Shown piece by piece: positions 54,566-64,000 of a DNA stretch of 64,000 nucleotides. Below the pieces are notes generated by a model. It saw only the letters and a list, made by a program, of their open reading frames with translations. It was not told where the DNA came from and did no database searches. The translations under genes were made by a program, and so were the position numbers. The stretch lies in assembly GCA_024305405.1 (NCBI GenBank), contig JAKNDB010000079.1, positions 1,670,001 through 1,734,000 of the forward strand, given 5' to 3'. How positions within the stretch are numbered: the first letter of the stretch is position 1; each line of letters begins with the position of its first letter. The DNA is from Dirofilaria immitis (taxonomy: Eukaryota; Nematoda; Chromadorea; Rhabditida; Onchocercidae).

Positions 54566-56825
54566 ATGGATATTCAAAGCAATACATCACCTGAACTAAA
54601 TCAGGATGAGCGTGAGAAGTAAATAATAATATTATTTAAAATTTTTTTCTCATTTTAATTATGGATGTTTAATTGAGCTAAACAATTGTTAATTTATTGA
54701 AGAGAAACATTTGTTATTTGTTTCAATTTGATTTAGGCTATTGGAAAGCTCATCAAAACAGATAGATATTGATGAATTGCAAAAACAGTTGCATTTATCT
54801 CAGAAACGTGAAAATTTAGCTAATCTGAGATTAGCTGTCAAGGAAAAGCAATTACGCGATTTGTTGGTTTGTTTTTTTTTAAATTTTTTCAAATAAAATG
54901 CGAAGATTTGTTGTTATAAATTTAGATATGGAGTTTTAAAGATTTACTTCTCTTCGTTAAAGATTTACTTCTCCTCGTACTCGTTTACCTCCAGTACATC
55001 GATTCTCGATTTGTTAAATTATTTCTAAAATGAAGAGTGAAATATAATTTTGATAAGACATGACAAATGCTGTTTTCGTCGTATCTAATCAAAACTATAT
55101 TTTACTTTCCATTTTTTTGGTTTGTAGTCTAAATCGAAATAGACATATGTCCGAATAATTTTACATTTTCTTTTAATTATATTACGATATGCAAATTACT
55201 GTGATATCTAAAATATTATCAATTCATTTGTTTTTTTAAAATATTATTTCTGCTGATTAAGGTATTTATTTCTCAAACTATTATATTGAACTTGCGTGTG
55301 AAATCTTTTTTATGTAATCTTAATGTATTTTATTTCACAGGATGAAAATGAATCGATGAAACGTAATTCGAGTGACGAAAATAAAGCAGATTGTACATTA
55401 GTTGATCAATCAGTTGGAGTGATGTTTTCAGCAATGCGTGATGAAATTCGTAAGGCTCGTAAAGATGCTAAATTAGCAACACTTGAATTAAGAGCTCTCA
55501 AAAATGGACCAGAAAGGTTATAGATTTTTGACTTTTCCTTCATCTTATTTCATTTAAAAGGATTTTTTCGATAAAGATTAGACATCGATTTTTTCAAGTT
55601 TTGAGTTTCTTTAGTAATGATACAAAAGCATTAGCAGCAATGGTTAAAAACTGGAAAAAGAAAACGCCGAACTTAAAAATGAAGCAACCAGAACAATTCG
55701 TTTAGAAACTCTGTTGAGCTACTGTCGAAAAACTGTTGATGGTTTGAGAAAGCGATGTCGAGGTAGGTTGAAATTGCTTTTCGAAAAACCTTATTTTTGA
55801 ATGTTTCATGATCCTTCTTACTAAATTGTTCATGAATTTAATTTTTTTGAATTATTTATTAGTTTTTTCTTAGATCTCAACTTTTATAAACTTCTCGTCT
55901 CATATTTAAAAATTTTTCCATCTGCTTTTTCCATGTTGTTCTCGATGTTTCAATATTTAAACAACTATTAAGTTTTTAGAGCGATTTCTATATGAAAATT
56001 ATTGTTTTTATTTATTACTGCTCAATACTTTTTTATCGTAGTGCAAACTTAAAATTATTTGTTATAGATTTTGGAGATATTTTGGCGGAACGTGATGAAG
56101 AAATAAAACGCTTACAAGCAGAATTAGCTCGTGCGCATGAAGAAAATACGAGGCTGCAGAAAAATGCGGGTGGTGCTCGAGTATTACAAGCACAAGAGGA
56201 TAACCAAATTTCCGGACAGTGCGGTATTATGAGCGGTATATTCTTCGTCTCGTAAAATTTAGTCCAAACGAGATATTTTTGGGAATCGCACACCTGAATT
56301 ATGCTGCTTGTAACTCTAATTTTTTTTTCTCGTGTTCATGATGAATATGAGAGATCAAGGAAAGAAAAGAATTAAATTTCATTCGAACGATTATTACAGG
56401 AATTGATCATAATGGCAGTGTCAGCGTTGTTACTAATGAAAACATCGAAGAGGTGTTTAGTTATTTACATTAATAAAACTAAAGTAATCTTTACTCTATA
56501 TTAATGTATTTGGAGTTGGCATTTGTTTTAGATTTTATAAGAAAAATATTTTTATCGTTATGTGAAAGATTCAGTAGATTTTCTTATTGTTTTCCAGGTT
56601 GTGTCAGTATCCAGTCGGGAGTCAGCGCACGAAGAAATGGAATTTGATGACCAAGTTGATCGAGTATTAACACCTGGAGCTAGTGCTGTCGAAGCAGTCA
56701 ATGTTTCCAGTCCTGAATCAATCCATGAGGCACCCGAACCAGAAACCATATCCAGCGATGAGCAAGATGTTGCTGATGTATTATCTAGCAAAGATTCATC
56801 CATTATGGAGGGCTATTCTCAATAA
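54566..56825 (+). CDS. WTAP: WTAP / Fl(2)d / Mum2 family coiled-coil protein (7 exons)
   Basis: Coiled-coil subunit that recruits METTL3-METTL14 in m6A writer complexes and influences alternative splicing (fly Fl(2)d in sex determination). Exons: 54566-54618, 54737-54866, 55341-55516, 55615-55762, 56068-56235, 56400-56452, 56598-56825; phases agree once one base is added in exon 4. Family evidence: QKRENLANLRLAVKEKQL, then MRDEIRKARKDAKLATLEL with ALKNGPES continuing KALAAMV and ending EKENAEL. This aligns without gaps over ~48 residues with the WTAP core (M.xEL..., ELxAxK, P.S, ENxEL). A second coil is DILAERDEEIKRLQAELARA. The C-terminus is acidic and Ser/Glu-rich, as in WTAP. In exon 4 the frame breaks at A5 55646-55650. 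About 265 residues, shorter than human WTAP (396) because of a shorter tail. AATAAA at 56883-56888 may be the polyadenylation signal. Confidence 0.82.
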
Positions 56826-57321
56826 ACAACTATCATTTGTTTCTTTCAATTATCAGTAGTTTGGTCTACAATGAACTTAAATAATAAAATTTTAAACTTT
56901 TTGCTAAAGAGTTTTGTTTTATTTATGTATGATTTTGAAGTATAGATCCATTTTCGATCATTTAAAAATGCACCAATAAAATAAATTTATTGTAAAATAT
57001 ACTTATATACATAGATCACCATCATCCATTATTTGTATATATGAAAATTCAGCTTTGCAATAATCGAATTCATACAAATTATCATCCAAATAAATTTTTG
57101 AATTCATAATAACATTATTAATTACAAGATTCGAATATTGTTCTCAGAAGTAGACGACTGTGAAAAGTAATTCAGCGAGCTTAGTAATGGAATGCTTTTG
57201 TTTTAAATTAAAAATTTCGATGTTATTCTTCTTATAAACAAAAAAAAAAAAGAAACACTTATGGATATTTTTTTTACGTATGACTGCCAGCTAAAAAATT
57301 TGAATATTACAGTAGATATTA

Positions 57322-59273
57322 TTATGCTTCTTTAATTGGTACTGCTTGGGCTGAAGAACGAAATGATGAACGAATTATACGGCCGTTAATTGGTTGGACC
57401 GCACGAATTGGTAACATTGTTTCTTCAACTTCACATTCGTAACTTCCACGTTTCAGCATGCGTAGTTTATCTAACTGTAAAAATTGATTTTTTTATAATG
57501 GTTCAATTACTACTATACATGTTCGGTACATTAATTTATCATTTCGTTTTCTTGATAAGAAAGTTCTAGGCCTTGCCTGGCTGGAAGATATCCAAACAGT
57601 AGCCCTGAAAATAATCCACTGAACAGTTTCTCTGTACGGTTGTACTGTTTCTGAACCAGTGTATGTCCAAAATTCTTTCATTTTTTCTGTAAAAAGTTCC
57701 AGCTCGTTTTTTGATAATAATTTGGGAAAATTAAAATTTGGCGACTGGAAGTTTTATCAAAAATCAAGATCGGCTTAACTTCAATCCTTATCATAGGTTA
57801 ACAGTAATTGAAAATAACTCCTATAAATTAGCGTAGAGAAATTGAAAAAATTAACCTGAAGAAGGTAACATATTAGGCAAATTGACATCGTAAATCGCGC
57901 ATTCACTGCCTTTATAAATCACTTGTTTGATGCCATCAATAATTGTCGAGAATGTTGGATTGTCGTCATGCGATTCCTAAAAATATTTATATTTTAGATG
58001 ACACAAATATTGAATTTTTAAATACTACGTCGATTCGCGTGATTCGGTAATTAATTGTCAACAAAAAGCCGACAAAGAATTTAGGCTGATGTTTCAGAAG
58101 TTTCAATAAAGCCAAGAATTATTCTTTGTCCAATGGATGATGATACTACTGATTTTTATTCATTTTAAATAAATGGACTGTTGAAATATGATTATATAAG
58201 TCTAACATTTAGTAATACGGCCACGCCCAATATACCATTTTCTTCCTTAAATGCACCTTCCAGATTCGGGAATCTCGTATTTCGATGAATGAATTGTATT
58301 TCGCCTGCATAACCTACTCCACCGATCGTATGTTCACTTCCATTCATTGGCTCAGTACCCCAATGGAAATATATAGTCTCCAAAACATATCGTTCCTTAT
58401 TCAAATGATTTGCTGAAAGTTCGGCCTTAGTTGAAGGATCAAGTTGAAGTTGCAAACTATCACCGGCATTCTTTAGTCGTATTTCAGCATTTGTCGGATA
58501 ATTTATTCTGAAATAAATAAAAGAATTTCCTATCTAATCAATCAATTCATATTATTTGCTAGAACGAAGAACTTCTTAGATTCAACATAACAATTAGCAT
58601 TTAATATTTTAACAATTGTAATCAATTATTGATTACTATTATTCGAAGATTATCGATATTGATATTGCTCAGTTCGAGAAATTCGAGAATATTAATTATT
58701 TACCTGTTATTAAAGCCTAATCTTCTACAACACTCAATATTATGCATATATTTGTGTAATTCTCTAAATTGTTAATTGAATAATATTCAAAATTTAATTT
58801 CGTTTTTTTTTCTCAACAAACAAAATAGTATGGGACCTAATTTCAGAATTCTCAAGCATACTGTCGAAAGCTGTAACTGTTGAAAGTATATCAATAGGTG
58901 ATTGTTTACGATCTCCAGTTACCTGTAAACACATTACTGTCTATACTTCCAAAAATAATCGAATGAATAATTTATGACATTTATATATAGGAAAGCAACT
59001 TTTCGAAATAATCAAATAATAATGTTTAAATCATTAAAATTAATGATAATCTTATCATGAGATAAATAATTGATTAATAGTTGATAGAATTATTGATAAA
59101 TAAATCACCTGTAGAATTTTACCGAGATTATCAAGCTGAGCAGTAGCACGATTTAGAATTGGTGCCAAATTATCTCGAGCACGAGTTGCTGTTTGTAGTA
59201 CTGAATTTAATTGTGGTTTTACACTGTTCAATTGAGCTTGCACATTAGCTGTTAACTGACCCAAAAATGCCAT
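57322..59273 (-). CDS. carbonic-anhydrase-related protein (CARP, CA10/11-like), 6 exons
   Basis: Alpha-carbonic-anhydrase fold without a complete zinc site. Exons: 59109-59273, 58837-58922, 58207-58507, 57856-57976, 57577-57686, 57322-57474; phases agree throughout. Signatures: GDRKQSPIDI, YFHWGTEPMNGSEHTIGG, AGEIQFIHRNTRFPN, GILGVAVLLN, EFWTYTGSETVQPYRETVQW and RAVQPINGR. Aligned to alpha-CAs, the first of the two His in FHFHWG is Tyr, and the His in ELHxVH is Gln; only one of three zinc ligands remains, so CO2 hydration is not expected. EIQFIH resembles EVQLIH of CA10/CA11, so it groups with that subfamily (C. elegans cah-1/cah-2 are comparable). There is no signal peptide; the first 55 residues are a Gln/Leu/Asn-rich, probably helical segment (MAFLGQLTANVQAQLNS). 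The intron after 57577 begins GCAAGG. Confidence 0.9.
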
Positions 59274-61737
59274 TTTAATTTCTTCTAAAATTCATTTTTA
59301 ATTTATATTTTGCACTTAACAAAAATTTAAAATTTCGCTTCAACTGATAACTTATCAATTAATCACTTAAAAATGTGAATATTCAATAATTACAATCAAT
59401 GAAACGAATGCATGATAACGAAATCTGATAAATGTATGATGCATTAGATGATCCGACGGATAATGATGGATCATCTACAACATCACATTTGCATTGCTTC
59501 AGAAACTTTTATTTATTAGTAGGATTCTGTAGATTTGAAACTTTTATTTATCAATACGAATCTGATAAAATTCTAAATCCTTTTATCACTACTATCATTT
59601 TCTTGTAGATTAGATGAAATATCGTAATTAATTAGAAAAATTGAAAGAAATTTTGTTAAAAATAGGAAAATAGACAATTCAATATTTCTCATGTTTTATT
59701 TCATTTCATTTTAATTGATAAATTTCGAGAATTTATTTTGTTATCAATCAATAAAGAATAATATCAAAATTTTAATAATAATTAATTTGACAGTGTCAAT
59801 TTTTCAATATTATTTGCTCACTTATTGACCTACTAATCAAATCATTAATGTTTCTGATATATTTGATCTGAGATAATCAAATTTTAGTAATTAAAAATTA
59901 TTCATGAAAATTTAGGATTATTTATTTGGATCATTTAACTTTGCATATCGTAATCAAGCAGCTAATGATGATAATGGCAAATAAATAAAAATATAATTAA
60001 ATATTTTTAAGTTAAATTATCAGATAAGTTTGGATTAATTAATGTAGTAACAGTTTTATATCTTTCTTGTGATATGATACAAAAATATAAATATTCATTA
60101 TTTGAAAATTATTTTCTTACATAAATAATAAATGCAAAAATTATTTCCTTAAAAGAAAAATTGATCTGACAAAATTCAAACTATCGATTGGTTTAAAGAA
60201 TAATTCAAGTGATTAATATTTAATTTTTTAAAAATATTATTTTCAATATTCATAATTATAAAATCGTCAAACGTATAAAATGGACTTCTATACGTGATTC
60301 TATTTACATATTACGCGTATATTCGTAAATTTTGATTATATTTTATTATCAAAATTTCAAAACATAAAATGAAGTAATAGAAAGAAAATTTGTTAAAATA
60401 TAATAATCATTTTAGAAGAGAAAGAAAAAAGTAAAGAAATTTTAGGAACAAATCGATGAAACAGTAAAACAACTGAAAATTTTCTACGATTTCTTAATTA
60501 TGATTTTTAATCAAGTAATTTATTTGAAATTTATTCCAACCTTATGCTTATTTCTTTCCGTTCTTTCACATGCAATGATTAGATATGATAAGAAGTGTAA
60601 TTGAAATTTTCTAACTATGGAAGATAGTTCGAGAAAAATTTACTCGATGACGAATTCATCGATATATTCGTTCACAAAAGTAATTTTTAATGTAAGTAAA
60701 AATATCTTATCTAAAATGAAAAACTGATAAGTTGCTAAGTTGCTGCTAAGTTGTTAAATTGTTATATTTATATATATTATGGTAGACTGGTCATTTGCTA
60801 TTTTATTCAAAAAAAAAAATAACGGAAATGATGAAATGTGAAATAAATTAGATAGGCTTATTTCATCATTTTGGCTATTTAAATGAAGACGAGAAGAGTT
60901 CGAGAGTGAGATGAAATAATGTTTTGTTGAACATTTTGTTTTTTAAATTTTTCAAAAATAGTAAATGAAGAAATAGAAAAAGAGAAGTAAGTGTTTGTAG
61001 GCTTACGACGATTGTTGTCCAATATGTGATTGCATTAGAAAATATTTGGCCAGAAATTAAATTCAATTCCTGGCTTGAATTTTGAGCAATTTTTAAACAT
61101 GGCAAAGAATGATAATATTTGAAATTATCAAATCATAACTATTTCAATATTTTTTCGGGACTAATTTACTTCGATGACATCATCATTTATTCTGAGAAAG
61201 TAAAACTACTTGAAGAATTGAATTTCTCAAGAAATTATTAAACATTGGAAAATACCAATTATATAGTAGAGAGATAGAATTAAATAGAGTCCTTTCGAGA
61301 GTGAAACTATTCGAGAGTAAAAGATTATTTAAAAAGTTTTACTTTCTTATTATGCGTTGATTTGTTCCTGTTTGCTCCACCATACAAAGACATAAGATTT
61401 GCAGCAGATGATATGCTTATTCAATAGTTGACATTCTCGATGAAAAAAAAAGCATTCTACTCTCGAAAATAATGCTTGAAGAGCTTTTCAGTCTTGCCTA
61501 TGAATTATAATGAGTCAGTCAATTTGGTGTTTTAGCATTATAATCTGCCAGGCGGAGTTTTACATACTCTGGCAAATATAAATGCATGCATTTATGTTTG
61601 CATGCATGTATGCATGTTGATGAATGTGAAATAATCTATGAAGCATTGTGTAGTTTGTCTTATTCTTGGCCTAAAAGTTGAGATGAAAAAAAAAGGAAAA
61701 AATGATTGAATTACATTTCTTTGCATCGACAACACCA
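59274..61737. other. A+T-rich intergenic region
   Basis: Very A+T-rich upstream region of the carbonic-anhydrase-related gene. A run of GCATGC/GCATG motifs occurs at about 61584-61618. No exon or RNA gene recognised. Confidence 0.5.
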
Positions 61738-61806
61738 ATTTCTCTCTCTCTCTCTCTCTCTCCTCTCCCTCTTCCTCTCTCTCTCTCTCTTCCTCTCCCC
61801 TTTTTT
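61738..61806. repeat. (CT)n polypyrimidine microsatellite
   Basis: About 65 bases of CT repeat with CCT interruptions ending in CCCCTTTTTT. On the other strand it creates an artefactual Glu/Arg-rich open frame. Confidence 0.95.
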
Positions 61807-62072
61807 CCAATTTTATTTCCTCTTATATGGCATATATTTATAGATTTTCGATAATAGCAACAAAATGCTTCGTCTGAAAATTTAAGATTTTTCCATCAAA
61901 TAATTTCACATTTTGCTAAAATATCATTTTTATGGGTTTAATCAATTTTATATATCATCAAATTGCAATAGAATGAATTTAATTATCATCGAAATTCATT
62001 TTCAAGCTTAATGAAATTTTCCTAAATATAAGCTAATGACCGCCATTTCAATTTTTTAATCAAAATTAAGTT

Positions 62073-62262
62073 AATCAACGAGCGATATCAAATTATCGGA
62101 ACTGATCAACGTGCGATATCAAATTATCGGAAATGATCAACGGGCGATATCAAATTATCGGAATTGATCAATGAGCGATTTTAAAATGTTGGAATCGATC
62201 AACGAGCGTTATAAATTTGTTGGAATTAATCGGAGAATTGATATTGGTTTATCAGAATAGAT
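62073..62262. repeat. 31-bp tandem repeat, ~6 copies, decaying
   Basis: Units of GATCAACGAGCGATATCAAA plus ATTATCGGAAT are repeated with period 31. The first three copies are nearly identical (AACGAGC, AACGTGC, AACGGGC variants) and later copies diverge steadily. Confidence 0.9.
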
Positions 62263-63305
62263 CTGCGAGATGATATTAATTTGTCGTAGTAATAGTAAAA
62301 TGAGGTATAATGAGTTATCTTAATTAAGCTATTCTCTCTTTAAACTCAGATTGCTTTTTGATTGCTTCATACATTAATCATTACGACAAAGATGGAAAAG
62401 GGAAAATTGTATTTGAATCATTCCAACACCAAAAAAGAAAAGCAAAGAATGAAATTGTAGAGAAAAGTGTCGGATTTGTATTGCAAAATTGTTAATGTAT
62501 ATCATAGCAAAGTGTGATATATATCAGGCTTTGCTACTTATTATCCTTGGCCAATATTATCCATCCCATGTTTAATTTCCCTCGAGTTTCGATCTCTTTG
62601 AGAATAACAACAACGATAAGTGAGCCTAGTGATATTTGGGCCATGATGCAATTCACAAATAATGAAAATCAACATGGAATTAAAGCTTAAAATTATATTG
62701 CTTTTCTGTTTTGTTTCTCATTGTTTTCTGCATTTTCTCACTTCACAGAATATCATTTATTAAAATCTAATGGATGAAAAGGACAAAAAGTAGGAAAGGA
62801 AGTAAATTATCCATTCAGTTCCTTTTTGAAGATTAAACTTTAGATAAGATTTTAGGATTTCAATCTGAAACACCTGGAAATGATAAATAATTAAAGTACA
62901 AATCCTTCGCCTTTCATTATCGCATCACTTTTTTCTTTTCTTTTTTTTCTACTAATCGATTATTGAATTTCAAACTTTGATCAAGAATTAAAATGACGAC
63001 AATTTGAATTTTTCTTTCTTCAAATATCCATTGATTTCAAAGAAAAAATGATGATAACTAACTATTAATTGGGAAAGATATTGCAATGTTTAGTGATTGA
63101 AAGATGAAAGATATCATTATTGATCATATCAGTATGAAGACATAAAATATATAAAATTAAATTACGTCATTTATAAAATGTAATTAATTATCAAATCATA
63201 GAAAAGTAATTTACGGAGAAAATGATGATGACTCATGTCAGCGTTTCATTTGAAGAGACAAATAATTATTTCAACAAATGTGAAATGTTAGCAATCAAAG
63301 GAAGA

Positions 63306-63535
63306 TGATACTGTAACCATGAAGAATTAATTCGATCAATAATATCTCATGAGATCGCTGGTTCTAAGTTAACCCCATAAAGTACTGTAACCATAAAGAA
63401 TTCATTCAGTTAATTATATCTCATGCGCTCGCTGGCTTAAGGTTATTAGCATAGATCTTACAGTACCTTATGAGGTACTGTAATCATGAAGAATTCATTT
63501 AATCAATAATATCTCATGAGATCGCTGAATTAAAG
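63306..63535. repeat. three dispersed-tandem copies of a ~55-bp unit
   Basis: Copies start with TACTGTAACCATGAAGAATT (or TAAAGAATTC) and contain ATATCTCATGAGATCGCTGG or close variants. They begin near 63309, 63383 and 63477, separated by less conserved spacers. CTCATGAG is a perfect palindrome in copies 1 and 3. Confidence 0.8.
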
Positions 63536-64000
63536 AGGTCATTTTTCAAGCGTGAAAATTCATTTATATATTTACCTTTACATTACATCAAAAGAACGAT
63601 AGGTTTTAAATGAAATTAATAAATTATCATCATAGATATTCAAAGATTAACGATAATGACTGAATGATATAATTGGCTTTATATGGCTAAGACATGTAGC
63701 ATTTTATTTTATATCTGAACAAATTGTGTTGTATACTTGGCTTTACTTGGCCAAATTGCACATTATTTTATATTTCAACAAGCTGTTGTATAATTTCATT
63801 TCTATTAATTACATTTCAGAATGTTTAATTTAACTTACCGAAATTTCATTTTATATTTAAAAAAAAAAAAAAAAGCTGCAAGAAAGACGAAAACATTTGA
63901 AAATATGAAATCTCAAAAGGCACATATATCATTCAGAATCGAAAAAAAAAAAAAACAAAAATGAAAAAATGGATGAGAATTCATTTATTTATTTTTCTTT
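63536..64000. other. A+T-rich end of window
   Basis: Two degenerate copies of a segment around ATGGCTAAGACATG / TTGGCTTTACTTGG at about 63680-63770, then poly-A tracts at 63860-63875 and 63942-63956. No gene recognised. Confidence 0.5.

Noticed and set aside
712..55650. Programmed -1 ribosomal frameshifting as a shared mechanism
   Set aside because: The sites do not fit a common X_XXY_YYZ heptamer, no consistent downstream structure is apparent, and the affected genes (DHFR, PSMB4, DUS1L) are not known to frameshift.
61592..61810. Glu/Arg-rich minus-strand open frame
   Set aside because: It is the complement of the CT microsatellite.
1..64000. tRNA, rRNA, CRISPR or intact transposon
   Set aside because: I found no convincing cloverleaf with a T-loop signature, no rRNA segment, no regular spacer array and no transposase or reverse-transcriptase motif.

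Overview
The window is eukaryotic nuclear DNA: about 70% A+T, intron-rich, with genes on both strands. Many first coding exons are preceded within 1-25 bases by a 3' splice acceptor (TTTCAG, TTGCAG, TTTTAG) with no coding exon upstream, the pattern expected for spliced-leader trans-splicing. Together with short U-rich introns and the protein content, this points to a nematode, most likely a filarial or other spirurid worm. The species is an inference. I see no prokaryotic, viral or CRISPR feature and no intact transposon.

Layout. 0.6-4.1 kb (+): lysosomal phospholipase A2/LCAT-family acylhydrolase. 5.4-14.9 kb (-): a large THADA/Trm732 HEAT-repeat gene. It is head-to-head with dihydrofolate reductase at 15.4-16.5 kb (+) across a ~475-bp shared promoter. 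17.7-22.7 kb (+): a ZCCHC2/ZCCHC14-like protein (PX-like domain plus a C-terminal zinc knuckle). 25.4-28.6 kb (-): a PPP1R3-type glycogen-targeting subunit of protein phosphatase 1. 30.1-31.8 kb (-): CHTOP, an mRNA-export adaptor. 34.4-35.0 kb (+): an RS-rich, single-pass membrane protein I cannot name. 35-44 kb is gene-poor, with a dense cluster of trinucleotide microsatellites. 44.1-45.7 kb (-): proteasome subunit PSMB4. 47.0-50.5 kb (-): tRNA-dihydrouridine synthase DUS1L. 50.7-51.0 kb (+) holds an unassigned exon-like stretch, followed by a 47-bp minisatellite. 54.6-56.8 kb (+): WTAP, the m6A-writer/splicing cofactor. 57.3-59.3 kb (-): a carbonic-anhydrase-related protein that has lost zinc ligands. 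59.3-64 kb: A+T-rich DNA with several tandem repeats.

The genes do not form one pathway. Several serve RNA metabolism: THADA and DUS1L in tRNA modification, WTAP in mRNA methylation or splicing, CHTOP in export. The rest are housekeeping or signalling genes.

The strongest unexpected signal is systematic. In at least nine places, spread over seven genes, the conserved reading frame breaks at an A or T homopolymer, and every break would be explained by exactly one missing A/T. This looks like homopolymer collapse in the underlying assembly rather than nine independent pseudogene mutations, and it would make an automatic annotator truncate or split most genes here. Of biological interest are the WTAP homologue, the PP1 regulator carrying GILR-type and RVxF docking motifs plus CBM21, and a probable GC-AG intron in the carbonic-anhydrase-related gene. 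I did not find a convincing novel multi-gene system.
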